Assembly: GCA_945870085.1 (NCBI GenBank)
Contig: CAMBQX010000016.1
Span: forward strand, 1 to 17,298
Direction: 5' to 3'
From: Bifidobacterium breve
GTDB taxonomy: Bacteria > Actinomycetota > Actinomycetes > S36-B12
Length of the DNA stretch: 17,298 nucleotides
Position numbers and translations under genes: made by a program
Shown here: positions 1 to 7,474 of the stretch, piece after piece
How positions within the stretch are numbered: the stretch's first letter is position 1
Layout: each line of letters opens with the position of its first letter
The notes under the pieces: generated by a model
Told to the model about the DNA's origin: nothing
The model's input: the letters and a program-made list of their open reading frames with translations, nothing else
The model's database searches: none

Positions 1-2
1 TC

Positions 3-1583
3 GCAGACGGTGTACTGGCCAGATTGTTCACCGATACGTCCGATGCCCTGAGCCGTAGCCGCGAAGGTTTCACGAAGTGAAATCCGAACTTCCTCGGTGT
101 CAATATTTACTCGATATCGCGTTCTTAGCTGCTCGGCAACTAGATTCGCATGGGCCTCGCCAATGCACCACACCACCATTTGCCCTGTAGCCACATTTTG
201 GTCAATGCGAAGAGTCGGATCTTCGGCGAGTAGGCGGGCGAGGGCCGGGCCCAAATTTTCCTCGTCAGTGGCGGTGTGGGCACGAATCGCAATTGGCAAT
301 AATGGTTCTGGCATCAGCCAGGGTTCCATGATCAGTGGTTGGGCGAGGCTCGACAAAGTATCGCCGGTCTCGGCGCCAGTCAGTTTGCTAACTGAGACGA
401 TACTGCCGGCTATCGCGGGCGCAACCGGGCGCTGTTCTGCGCCCAGCGGAGCACTTAGTACCCCGATTCGCGCAACAACGTCTTGGATTTGGTGCCCAGA
501 CGAACTTTCGAAATGCCCTGTAATGTGGACCGCTTGATCGGCCGTCAAGGTTCCGGAGAAAACACGTACTAACGAAACTTTGCCATTATCTGGATCGGAT
601 GTGGTCTTGAATACTTCTGCGCAAAGGGGACCGGCAGGGTCTGGCAACAATGGTGGCAGGGGATCACCTCCGACGCTCATGACTACCGGGAGTGGGCGCT
701 CGGCCGGCGAAGGGAAACCACTGGTTATGAGGTTAAGGAGCAATTCGGTACCCAAAGTTGCGGGGGTCAATGCGTGTCCAATGACCGGGTGGAAATGGCC
801 TCGGGCCACAGCGCGTTCAAAGTCCCTATTCAATGTTTCTACTTCTACTGGCTCACCGGCAACGAAGCGATCCATCAAGTTCTCGTCCTCTGATTCGGTG
901 ATGATGGCCTCAATAAGATCACCCCGCACCTGTTCAATGAGATCGCCATGTTCACGCTCGCACTCACGCTCGGCCCGTGAGCCTGTCGTCCATTCGTGAA
1001 TTGTCGTTGTTAGTAGATCGATAAAGCCGATCGGTGAGCCGTCGTTCGCGTGAATTGGTAGGTGCACTGGCAGTACCCCGCCGCCACCGGTAAAGACGCG
1101 GCGGCAAACCGCGACTGTTTCTTCGAAGTCAGCGCGGTCTTTGTCGAGTTTGGTAACAACGATCGCGCGCGGCATTCCGACCGACTCGCATTCGTCCCAA
1201 AGTTGCTGAGTCGCCGCATCAACCCCATCAACTGCGCCTATTACAAATAGTGCGGCATCAGCGGCGCGTAATCCAGCTCGAAGGTCGGCAATGAAGTCTG
1301 CATAGCCCGGAGTGTCGATCAAGTTAATGACTAAACCTTGCCAAGGACTTGTTGCCACTGTGAGTCCGACAGAGCGATGCTGCTTTATGGCAACCGGATC
1401 AACGTCGGTAATGGTCGTACCGTCCTCAACTTTGCCAATGCGGGAGCTTGCTCCGGCGGCGTAAATTAGTGACTCGACCAGCGAAGTTTTCCCAGATCCA
1501 GTTGGGCCGACAAGTACGACATTGCGAATATTTTCGGGGAGATCGGCAATTGGCACCGCCTTGATCCCGCCATTAGCGGACAT
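3..1583 (-). CDS. EF-G2-like translational GTPase, N-terminal part (cut by window start)
   Basis: I translated the minus strand from the ATG at 1583-1581. It gives 527 open codons running off the left edge. A P-loop reading GPTGSGKTSL lies at residues 26-35, a switch region SVGLTVATSP at 71-80, the G3 motif DTPGYADF at 90-97, and TKLD at 144-147 where classical EF-G has NKxD. The region from about residue 315 resembles EF-G domain II. The non-classical G1, G2 and G4 motifs fit the actinobacterial EF-G-like group (EF-G2, FusA2), not housekeeping EF-G. In that family the physiological role is poorly defined and normal elongation activity is doubtful. The start is supported by AAAGAGG five bases upstream (minus strand, 1595-1589). 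It is divergent from the phosphodiesterase gene. The C-terminal domains III-V lie mostly outside the window. An alternative is a ribosome-protection-type factor, which I consider less likely. Confidence 0.88.
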   Translation of the reverse strand, partial: MSANGGIKAVPIADLPENIRNVVLVGPTGSGKTSLVESLIYAAGASSRIGKVEDGTTITDVDPVAIKQHRSVGLTVATSPWQGLVINLIDTPGYADFIADLRAGLRAADAALFVIGAVDGVDAATQQLWDECESVGMPRAIVVTKLDKDRADFEETVAVCRRVFTGGGGVLPVHLPIHANDGSPIGFIDLLTTTIHEWTTGSRAERECEREHGDLIEQVRGDLIEAIITESEDENLMDRFVAGEPVEVETLNRDFERAVARGHFHPVIGHALTPATLGTELLLNLITSGFPSPAERPLPVVMSVGGDPLPPLLPDPAGPLCAEVFKTTSDPDNGKVSLVRVFSGTLTADQAVHITGHFESSSGHQIQDVVARIGVLSAPLGAEQRPVAPAIAGSIVSVSKLTGAETGDTLSSLAQPLIMEPWLMPEPLLPIAIRAHTATDEENLGPALARLLAEDPTLRIDQNVATGQMVVWCIGEAHANLVAEQLRTRYRVNIDTEEVRISLRETFAATAQGIGRIGEQSGQYTVC

Positions 1584-1604
1584 TTCAACCTCTTTCACGC
1601 CGTT

Positions 1605-1618
1605 AAGACTTGAGTCTT
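1605..1618. promoter_or_regulatory. Perfect 14-bp dyad in the divergent intergenic region
   Basis: AAGACT and AGTCTT are exact inverted repeats around a TG centre. The dyad sits in the 80-bp spacer between the divergent EF-G2-like gene (start 1583) and the phosphodiesterase gene (start about 1664). A symmetrical site between divergent promoters is a typical place for a transcription-factor operator. It matches no operator that I recognise, so a regulatory role is inferred from position and symmetry only. Confidence 0.35.
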
Positions 1619-1651
1619 CACCGTTTGCCGGACGTAAAGCAAACCGCAGGT

Positions 1652-1657
1652 CATAAT
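1652..1657 (+). promoter_or_regulatory. Candidate -10 element (CATAAT) giving a leaderless mRNA
   Basis: CATAAT matches TATAAT at five of six bases and ends six bases before the ATG at 1664. Transcription would then begin at or next to the A of the start codon. No good -35 hexamer is visible at the usual spacing. There is also no well-placed ribosome binding site before this ATG. Both facts fit leaderless expression, which is common in Actinobacteria. Confidence 0.4.
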
Positions 1658-1663
1658 CAGCGT

Positions 1664-3217
1664 ATGAGAATCGTTCAGCCATTGCGAATGGCACATATCC
1701 GATCGGGTTCAAGCCGGCTCCTACTTTGGCCGCTTGTTGTGGCTTTGGCGGTTGGAATTGGGCTGGTAAATCCAGCTGCTACATCAGCATTTGCTTCACC
1801 AAAGTTAGTGGCTGGGGAGCAGGTCGAACTGAGCGTCCTCGTTTATAACATTGAGTATTCTGGAGACGCCTCCACCGATCGAGTGATCCGAGAGATAGAT
1901 GCTGACATCGTTGGTGTTTTGGAGTCCTACAACCGGCTCCCGGAGATTGCCCGCAAAACTGGATATCCGTATTACAACGTTAGCCTGCAATTGCTATCAA
2001 AATTTCCGATTCTTGAACCCTCAGGGGCTGAAGGCCTTTATTCACTTATCGAGGTGGAGCCGGGGTATGTAGTCGCCTTCTTCAACACGCACCTTGATTA
2101 TGTGAAGTACGGTCCTTCGCGGTTAGTGAAGGGCTTTTCGGAGAAAGCAGTAACACAGTCGGAAATTATCGTCCGTGCGAATTCAATAAACATCTTGACC
2201 CCGGACATATCCTCTCTAATTGGGCAAGGTTATCCAGTGTTCTTAACCGGAGATCTAAATTCGCCCTCAACTTTGGATTACACCAAGGCTACGGTCGGCA
2301 CCCGAGCGGGCATTGATTCAGCGATGCGCTGGCCGGTCAGTGATGCACTTTTCAAGGCCGGAATGCGCGACGCCTACCGGGATGTGCACCGAAATCCGGT
2401 GCGTGTTCCTGGCATAACTATGGTCGATCCCGACTTCAGGAAGGGTGGTTCCGGCGATCGAATCGACTACATCTACGCCGGTGGTCCGAGCACAACACTC
2501 ACTAGCACGGTTGTTGGTGAACTTGGAGGCCCGGATGTCGGTATCGGATTTAAGAAGTGGACATCTGATCATCGCGCGGTGCTGAGCACCTTCCAGGTAA
2601 CCCCGGTGGCATTACCCACAACGGTCTCATTGAACACTCGCATGCTGAACCAAGGAGACACGCTCAACGTTCGATATAACGCACCTGGATATTCATCCAC
2701 CAGCATTATTGTCGTGCCTGAAGGGGCTACAAAGTCAGCTGCAATATTGACAAATTCGACTTCAGAATCTGGCAGCACTTCATTTGCGACCACTGCGCTA
2801 TCACCTGCTGGATATGACATTGTCATGTTGAGTAGTAATGGAACGGAATTGGCGCGAAACTCATTTTGGGTGCGGTCAACGGGCGCTGGAGTTGACCTGC
2901 AATCCGGTGCTGACACGTACAAGGTAGGCGAACCGATTGATATCTCATGGACGAACGGGCCGGCCAACCGCTGGGACTGGATCGGGGTTTATCGAGCAGG
3001 TGCCGCCAATCCGAATAAAGATGACTACCTCCTCTGGGGCTACGTTGGTGGCCATAACTCCGGTGCATTGCCGCCGCAAGTTTCCGGCTCAATGACCTTG
3101 GGTGCACAGTCCCAAGGGAAACCTTGGCCGTTGCCGCCAGGGGACTACCGAATCCACTACCTTCTGACCGACCAGTACAAGTCGGCCGGGTATCACGACA
3201 TCAAGGTTGTCAAATAA
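1664..3217 (+). CDS. Secreted endonuclease/exonuclease/phosphatase-fold phosphodiesterase with C-terminal Ig-like domains
   Basis: This is a predicted exported metal-dependent phosphodiesterase of 517 residues. A basic N-terminus and a hydrophobic stretch (about residues 19-41) end in AFA|SP, a plausible signal peptidase I site near residue 44. The catalytic domain shows the family's metal and catalytic motifs in order: YNIEY (61-65), a Glu at 87, NTHLD (141-145), GDLNS (196-200), RIDYIYA (266-272) and SDHR (301-304). The family cleaves phosphodiester or phosphomonoester bonds in nucleic acids, inositol phosphates or phospholipids; the substrate here is not evident. After about residue 320 come two beta-rich modules that look like repeats of each other. 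The second carries DWIGVYRAG (438-446), a SKICH-like motif, and the first has lost it. I chose the ATG at 1664 because a -10 element lies just upstream. The frame is open to a TTG at 1610, and another ATG lies at 1688. Proximity to the PI mannoside operon hints at a lipid substrate, but this is only inference. Confidence 0.85.
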   Translation: MRIVQPLRMAHIRSGSSRLLLWPLVVALAVGIGLVNPAATSAFASPKLVAGEQVELSVLVYNIEYSGDASTDRVIREIDADIVGVLESYNRLPEIARKTGYPYYNVSLQLLSKFPILEPSGAEGLYSLIEVEPGYVVAFFNTHLDYVKYGPSRLVKGFSEKAVTQSEIIVRANSINILTPDISSLIGQGYPVFLTGDLNSPSTLDYTKATVGTRAGIDSAMRWPVSDALFKAGMRDAYRDVHRNPVRVPGITMVDPDFRKGGSGDRIDYIYAGGPSTTLTSTVVGELGGPDVGIGFKKWTSDHRAVLSTFQVTPVALPTTVSLNTRMLNQGDTLNVRYNAPGYSSTSIIVVPEGATKSAAILTNSTSESGSTSFATTALSPAGYDIVMLSSNGTELARNSFWVRSTGAGVDLQSGADTYKVGEPIDISWTNGPANRWDWIGVYRAGAANPNKDDYLLWGYVGGHNSGALPPQVSGSMTLGAQSQGKPWPLPPGDYRIHYLLTDQYKSAGYHDIKVVK

Positions 3218-3258
3218 GCACTATTGGCCATGTCTCCGGAGAAACCATCCCCTGCCGG

Positions 3259-3264
3259 TAACAT
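3259..3264 (+). promoter_or_regulatory. Candidate -10 element (TAACAT) for the PI mannoside operon
   Basis: TAACAT fits the TAnnnT core and ends eight bases before the pgsA ATG at 3273. No clear -35 element or Shine-Dalgarno sequence accompanies it. If it is used, the operon mRNA would be leaderless or nearly so. This is weak evidence from one short motif. Confidence 0.25.
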
Positions 3265-3272
3265 CGGGTCTT

Positions 3273-3875
3273 ATGCTCAATAACCCGGCCGCGCGCAAAT
3301 TGGCCAGCGGGATCATCGAGCCGCCGGCCCGGTTGTTACTGCGTCTACATGTCTCGCCGGATTTCGTCACGGTTTTCGGAACCATCGGGGCGGTGGTCTC
3401 TGCACTGATCTGTTTCCCGGCTGGCAATTTCGGGCTCGGCGTGCTGTTAATTGCGATCTTCGCAATAAGTGACCTGCTCGACGGAACAATGGCCCGGATG
3501 GCTGGCACGAGTGGTCCGTGGGGTAATTTCTTGGACGCGACTTTAGACCGGATAGCCGATGGGGCAATCATCGGTGGAATCATTATTTGGGCCGCATTGA
3601 ATGGTGAAGTTGGCACCGCGTGCGCTGGAACTTTGGCCCTGGTGATGGGCCAGGTCACTTCATACGCGAAAGCTAGGGCCGAGGCGGTGGGCGCCACTGC
3701 GAATGTTGGCATCGCAGAGCGGGCCGAGCGGCTATTCGCGGTACTTATCGCCGCCTTGCTCACCGCTCTTGGAGTTCCTTATGTACTGCCGGCGGTGCTA
3801 TGGGCTCTTGGTGCCCTTGGCCTGGTCACGATCATTCAGCGCATGGCGGTTGTCCGGGGGCAACTCAAACCATGA
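3273..3875 (+). CDS. pgsA: Phosphatidylinositol-phosphate synthase (CDP-alcohol phosphatidyltransferase)
   Basis: This membrane enzyme condenses CDP-diacylglycerol with inositol-1-phosphate to give PI-phosphate, the precursor of PI and its mannosides. The 200-residue protein shows the full family signature: Asp67, Asp70-Gly71, Ala74-Arg75, Gly84, Asp88 and the last Asp at 92. KARAEA (133-138) and the ER-x-ER pair (149-153) match the actinobacterial PI-phosphate synthase branch, which argues against plain PG-phosphate synthase. Several hydrophobic segments follow, as expected for the usual six-helix fold. I chose the ATG at 3273 because the upstream reading (TTG at 3207) would overlap the previous gene and adds a non-conserved segment. 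TAACAT at 3259-3264 could be a -10 for a near-leaderless start. Its stop overlaps the next start (ATGA), so it is the first gene of a lipid operon. Confidence 0.92.
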   Translation: MLNNPAARKLASGIIEPPARLLLRLHVSPDFVTVFGTIGAVVSALICFPAGNFGLGVLLIAIFAISDLLDGTMARMAGTSGPWGNFLDATLDRIADGAIIGGIIIWAALNGEVGTACAGTLALVMGQVTSYAKARAEAVGATANVGIAERAERLFAVLIAALLTALGVPYVLPAVLWALGALGLVTIIQRMAVVRGQLKP

Positions 3876-4789
3876 TCAGCGATGTTCGTGACGCCGCAAC
3901 GCAGTGGGCATTCACCGTTGGCTGGCGGCTCACTAAACGTATGCCAGAACCCGCGGCACGTGCGGTGTTCCAGGCTGCTGCTGACACGATGTGGCTCCGC
4001 AATGGTGAATCAGTCCAGCAACTTGAGCGCAACCTGGCGCGCGTAAATCCAGCCTGGACGAAAGATGAGCTTCGGGTATTGAGCAAAGAAGGTATGCGAA
4101 GTTATCTGCGTTATTGGCTCGAGGCATTTCGTTTACCTTCATGGTCGCACGAACGAGTAAGCGGGACTTTCGATTTAGCCGGACAAGAATTAATGGACGA
4201 AGCGGTGCGATCAGGTACCGGCGCCGTGATGGTTCCGTGTCACATGGCCAATTGGGATCACGCTGGTGCTTGGGGATGCTTGCGTTTTGGTGGAGTTACG
4301 ACGGTCGCAGAGCGGCTAAAGCCAGAAGGATTGTTCAACCAATTTCTGGCGTACCGGCAGACATTGGGAATGGACGTATTGGCCATCGGGGAGCCGGACC
4401 TAGTGCGCTCCTTGATGCGCAAAGTTAAAGAAGGTCGAATCCTGGCGCTGCTTGGCGATCGAGATATCAGCCGGAATGGTGTCGAAGTGAGCCTCTTCGG
4501 TGAACCAGCCGCGCTCCCCGGCGGCCCAGCACTTATCGGCTTGCTCACCGGAGCGCCGGTTTATCCGGTAACTATGTGGTTTGACGGCGACCGCACCACC
4601 GGTCAGGTTTATCCGGCGGTGGTGGCTCCAAGTGGGTTAAGTCGAGCTGAGCAGGTGCGCGAAATGACCCAGCAGATTGCCTACTCCTTCGAAGATGGCA
4701 TCCGCGCGCATCCAACCGACTGGCATATGCTCCAAAAAGTTTGGTTAGCCGATTTGGATCCGGCTAGACGCGCGTCGAGGTTGTCATGA
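3872..4789 (+). CDS. patA: Phosphatidylinositol mannoside acyltransferase (PatA, LpxL/HtrB-type family)
   Basis: PatA moves an acyl chain from acyl-CoA to the 6-position of the mannose on C2 of inositol in PIM1 or PIM2, on the cytoplasmic face of the membrane. The 305-residue length is typical. The lysophospholipid acyltransferase signature HX4D is present as HMANWD, with His124 and Asp129, close to the catalytic pair known in mycobacterial PatA. GDRDISRNG (about 195-203) and the following SLFGEPAALPGG form the second conserved block of this family. I chose the ATG at 3872 because it overlaps the pgsA stop as ATGA. The frame is open further upstream to 3800, but that part lies inside pgsA. 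It also overlaps pimA by four bases, so the three genes are translationally coupled and their functions are consecutive steps of one pathway. Confidence 0.92.
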   Translation: MISDVRDAATQWAFTVGWRLTKRMPEPAARAVFQAAADTMWLRNGESVQQLERNLARVNPAWTKDELRVLSKEGMRSYLRYWLEAFRLPSWSHERVSGTFDLAGQELMDEAVRSGTGAVMVPCHMANWDHAGAWGCLRFGGVTTVAERLKPEGLFNQFLAYRQTLGMDVLAIGEPDLVRSLMRKVKEGRILALLGDRDISRNGVEVSLFGEPAALPGGPALIGLLTGAPVYPVTMWFDGDRTTGQVYPAVVAPSGLSRAEQVREMTQQIAYSFEDGIRAHPTDWHMLQKVWLADLDPARRASRLS

Positions 4790-5955
4790 AAATCGGTTTG
4801 GTCTGCCCGTACACCTGGGATACCCCCGGTGGGGTGCGCTCACACGTGGCTGATCTCGCACTCACCCTGCAAGAGCACGGCCACACGGTCAGTGTCCTTG
4901 CTCCAGTTGATGATCCTGCAGATCTGCCACCATGGGTTGTTGACGGTGGGAGGGCTGTATCGGTGCCCTACAACGGCGCGGTCGCCCGGATGAATTTTGG
5001 ACTAAAGGCGGCGAATAATGTGCGGCGCTGGGTGCGCGACGGAGATTTTGATGTGCTGCATATACATGAGCCACTGGCCCCTGGCTTGTCCCTGCTGGCC
5101 TGCTGGGTTGCTCGTGGGCCGATAGTCGCTACTTGGCACTCATCACATGTGCGTTCACGAATGCTTTCCGCTGGCTACTACATCGCACAAACCGCAATGG
5201 AGAAGGTTCGTGGCAGTATCGCGGTTAGTGAAGATGCAAGGCGCACTTTGGTTGCCCATGTTGGTGGGGATGCGGTGCTCATCCCTAATGGTGTCCGCGT
5301 GGCGGCTTTCCACGAAGATGGTCGTTTGCCTCAAATAGCTGCAGGTGTTCCGACTATTTTATTTCTTGGACGCATCGACGAGCCCCGCAAAGGCCTTGAT
5401 GTGTTGCTTGATTCACTGCCTACGATCATCGCTCAGATACCCAATGTCCAGGTATATGTTGCGGGCCCCGGTGACCTCACTGAGCAAAATGAGAATTTGA
5501 ACCCGGCGCTTTCGCAATCGGTCACCTTCCTTGGTCGCTTAAGTGATAAAGATAAGGCTCGTGCGCTGCGATCCGTTGATCTCTATGTGGCACCGCATAC
5601 CGGTGGTGAGTCATTTGGAATCGTGCTCATCGAAGCTATGGCCGCCGAAACCGCTGTTTTAGCCTCAGATCTGCTTGCATTTAGGCGAGTGCTTGAAGAT
5701 GGTAAGTCAGGTGCACTTTTCGCCAATGAGGATTCTTCGGATTTGGCTGCACAAGCGGTGCGCCTATTGGGTGACTCAGCTGCTCGCGAGCAACTTGTGG
5801 AAGCCGGAAGGACGCGTGTTCGAGAGTTTGACTGGGACGTTGTTGTTGATGATGTCATCGCGGTGTACGAAAGTGTTGGCATGCCTGGTGAAAAAGTGAC
5901 CACCGATATTCGAGGGCAAATTGTCGGGCGCCTCGGGATGCGGCCGGTGTCGTAA
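4786..5955 (+). CDS. pimA: Phosphatidylinositol alpha-mannosyltransferase PimA (GT4 family)
   Basis: PimA uses GDP-mannose to add the first mannose to phosphatidylinositol, making PIM1 at the inner leaflet. The 389-residue protein aligns by eye over its length with mycobacterial PimA. The N-terminus has the glycine-rich CPYTWDTPGGVRSH (7-20). His118 lies in ATWHSSH. LGRIDEPRKG (194-203) supplies the Arg196, Glu199 and Lys202 equivalents of the GDP-mannose site. GGESFGIVLIEAM (273-285) contains the GT4 EX7E motif with Glu275 and Glu283. The start overlaps the patA stop (ATGA). The stop TAA shares one base with the ATG of the next gene. Retention of the key residues gives high confidence in the function. 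Confidence 0.94.
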   Translation: MKIGLVCPYTWDTPGGVRSHVADLALTLQEHGHTVSVLAPVDDPADLPPWVVDGGRAVSVPYNGAVARMNFGLKAANNVRRWVRDGDFDVLHIHEPLAPGLSLLACWVARGPIVATWHSSHVRSRMLSAGYYIAQTAMEKVRGSIAVSEDARRTLVAHVGGDAVLIPNGVRVAAFHEDGRLPQIAAGVPTILFLGRIDEPRKGLDVLLDSLPTIIAQIPNVQVYVAGPGDLTEQNENLNPALSQSVTFLGRLSDKDKARALRSVDLYVAPHTGGESFGIVLIEAMAAETAVLASDLLAFRRVLEDGKSGALFANEDSSDLAAQAVRLLGDSAAREQLVEAGRTRVREFDWDVVVDDVIAVYESVGMPGEKVTTDIRGQIVGRLGMRPVS

Positions 5956-6497
5956 TGTGGGCGTTATTAATCATCACATTGTTACTTGTGATTCTGGGGT
6001 TGTACTTGAGCATGACGGCCGGACGTATCGATCGCTTACATCAGCGCATCGAAACGTCATCCTTAGCTCTAGACGCTCATCTACTCAGGCGTTCGTCGGT
6101 AGCCCTTGAACTTGCAACCGCCGGGGTGCTTGATCCCGCCAGTGGTCTGCTCATTGCAGATGCAGCTCACGCGGCTAGAACTTCAGCAGATCTTGATGCG
6201 GTGGCTAAAGCGCAGGCCGAAAGTGACCTAACCGCGGCATTGGATGCGGCCCTTGAAGATCCCGAAGAAACTGCTGAGATCGAGATCACCGAGTTGGGGA
6301 GCGGGTTGCTCGATGAACTCGATGCGGCCTTCCGTCGGGTCCAACTGTCACGCCGTTTTCACAATGACGCGGTTCGAGCCTGCCGTCAGGTGCGTAGCCA
6401 GTTCCTCGTGCGAACCTTTCGTCTCGCCGGTCATACGGCCTGGCCGGAGACATGTGAGATGGACGACACTCGCCCGCATGGGCTGACCGAGCGCTAA
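5955..6497 (+). CDS. LemA-like single-pass membrane protein, conserved neighbour of pimA
   Basis: This 180-residue protein has one N-terminal transmembrane helix (residues 2-20). A mostly helical, Ala/Leu/Glu-rich cytoplasmic or extracytoplasmic body follows, likely coiled. Near the C-terminus, RRFHNDAVRACRQVR (133-147) resembles the RRYYNDAVRxYN motif of LemA proteins. FRLAGH and an acidic EMDD follow. As I recall, similar small membrane proteins follow pimA in other Actinobacteria such as Streptomyces, so it is a conserved family, not a random ORF. No enzymatic motif is visible. The ATG overlaps the pimA TAA by one base, which indicates translational coupling. A role in organising or regulating PIM or envelope synthesis is inference from position. 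Its stop is followed by an 80-bp gap before pdxS. Confidence 0.72.
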   Translation: MWALLIITLLLVILGLYLSMTAGRIDRLHQRIETSSLALDAHLLRRSSVALELATAGVLDPASGLLIADAAHAARTSADLDAVAKAQAESDLTAALDAALEDPEETAEIEITELGSGLLDELDAAFRRVQLSRRFHNDAVRACRQVRSQFLVRTFRLAGHTAWPETCEMDDTRPHGLTER

Positions 6498-6528
6498 GGG
6501 CCGACCACGCAACTGCCAATATTGGGCG

Positions 6529-6534
6529 TATCAT
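6529..6534 (+). promoter_or_regulatory. Candidate -10 element (TATCAT) for the pdxST operon
   Basis: TATCAT in the 80-bp gap after the LemA-like gene matches TATAAT at five positions. A start of transcription near 6541 would place the GAGAGG ribosome site (6567-6572) and the ATG at 6578 in a short leader. It would exclude the in-frame ATG at 6536. No convincing -35 is visible. Confidence 0.35.
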
Positions 6535-6577
6535 CATGTACACAAGTAGTAACTTCCGTCGAAGTCGAGAGGGTGTC

Positions 6578-7474
6578 ATGGGCGATCAAGAGGCAGTAAC
6601 CGGTACCAGCCGGGTCAAGCGCGGGATGGCCGACATGCTCAAGGGCGGCGTCATCATGGATGTTGTGAACGTAGAACAGGCGAAGATTGCCGAGGATGCC
6701 GGTGCCGTTGCGGTAATGGCGCTGGAGCGGGTCCCGGCGGATATTCGCGCCCAGGGTGGGGTGGCGCGCATGTCGGATCCCGACATGATCGACGCCATCA
6801 TGAGTGCCGTAAGTGTTCCCGTAATGGCGAAAGCTCGGATTGGCCACTTCGCCGAAGCTCAGATTTTGCAATCACTGGGTGTTGATTACATTGATGAGTC
6901 AGAGGTGCTCACCCCGGCCGACTACGCCAACCACATTGACAAGCAACTATTCACCGTGCCATTTGTATGTGGTGCCACCAACCTCGGCGAAGCACTGCGC
7001 AGGTTGAACGAAGGCGCGGCGATGATCCGTTCCAAGGGCGAGGCGGGTACCGGTGATGTCTCAAATGCGGTCACCCATATTCGTCGCATTCGCGGTGATA
7101 TCGCTCGTTTGACGTCGATGTCACCGGATGAGCTTTACGTGGCCGCAAAAGAGTTGCAAGCTTCCTATGACCTAGTCGCTGAAGTCGCTCGCCTAGGCAG
7201 GCTGCCGGTGGTGTTGTTCACCGCTGGCGGCATAGCGACTCCGGCTGATGCGGCGATGATGATGCAACTTGGTGCCGACGGGGTATTTGTTGGGTCGGGT
7301 ATTTTTAAGTCCGGTGACCCGGTGCGTCGAGCCGAAGCCATCGTGCAAGCAACCATGAATTTTGATAATCCGGATGTAGTGGCGAAAGTATCGCGCGGCT
7401 TAGGTGAGGCGATGGTTGGAATCAACGTCGCCGATATTCCGGTAGCGCACCGACTGGAGGATCGAGGCTGGTGA
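6578..7474 (+). CDS. pdxS: Pyridoxal 5'-phosphate synthase subunit PdxS (lyase)
   Basis: PdxS condenses ribose 5-phosphate, glyceraldehyde 3-phosphate and ammonia (from PdxT) to PLP in the DXP-independent pathway. The 298-residue TIM barrel is highly conserved. Asp28 lies in GGVIMDVVNVEQA, the Schiff-base Lys85 in VMAKARIGH, and the second catalytic lysine, Lys153, in IRSKGEAGTGD (phosphate-binding loop). I placed the start at the ATG at 6578, preceded by GAGAGG with five bases spacing. The frame is open to an ATG at 6536, but that one has no ribosome site and lies almost on the candidate promoter. The gene overlaps pdxT by four bases (GTGA), which fits a fixed ratio of the two subunits. Confidence 0.97.
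   Translation: MGDQEAVTGTSRVKRGMADMLKGGVIMDVVNVEQAKIAEDAGAVAVMALERVPADIRAQGGVARMSDPDMIDAIMSAVSVPVMAKARIGHFAEAQILQSLGVDYIDESEVLTPADYANHIDKQLFTVPFVCGATNLGEALRRLNEGAAMIRSKGEAGTGDVSNAVTHIRRIRGDIARLTSMSPDELYVAAKELQASYDLVAEVARLGRLPVVLFTAGGIATPADAAMMMQLGADGVFVGSGIFKSGDPVRRAEAIVQATMNFDNPDVVAKVSRGLGEAMVGINVADIPVAHRLEDRGW

Noticed and set aside
97..999. Two plus-strand ORFs (97-537 and 580-999) of about 140 codons
   Set aside because: They lie wholly antisense to the EF-G2-like gene, whose minus-strand frame has clear GTPase motifs. Their predicted proteins show no recognisable domains and have the composition of frame shadows.
3207..3272. Upstream TTG start for pgsA at 3207
   Set aside because: It would overlap the preceding gene by eleven bases and add 22 residues that do not look like the family N-terminus. 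The ATG at 3273 gives a typical length.
3800..3871. Upstream ATG start for patA at 3800
   Set aside because: The added 24 codons lie inside pgsA and look like an out-of-frame reading of it. The ATG at 3872 has the ATGA overlap seen throughout this window.
6536..6577. Upstream ATG start for pdxS at 6536
   Set aside because: It lacks a ribosome binding site and sits within a few bases of the candidate -10. The ATG at 6578 has GAGAGG at ideal spacing.
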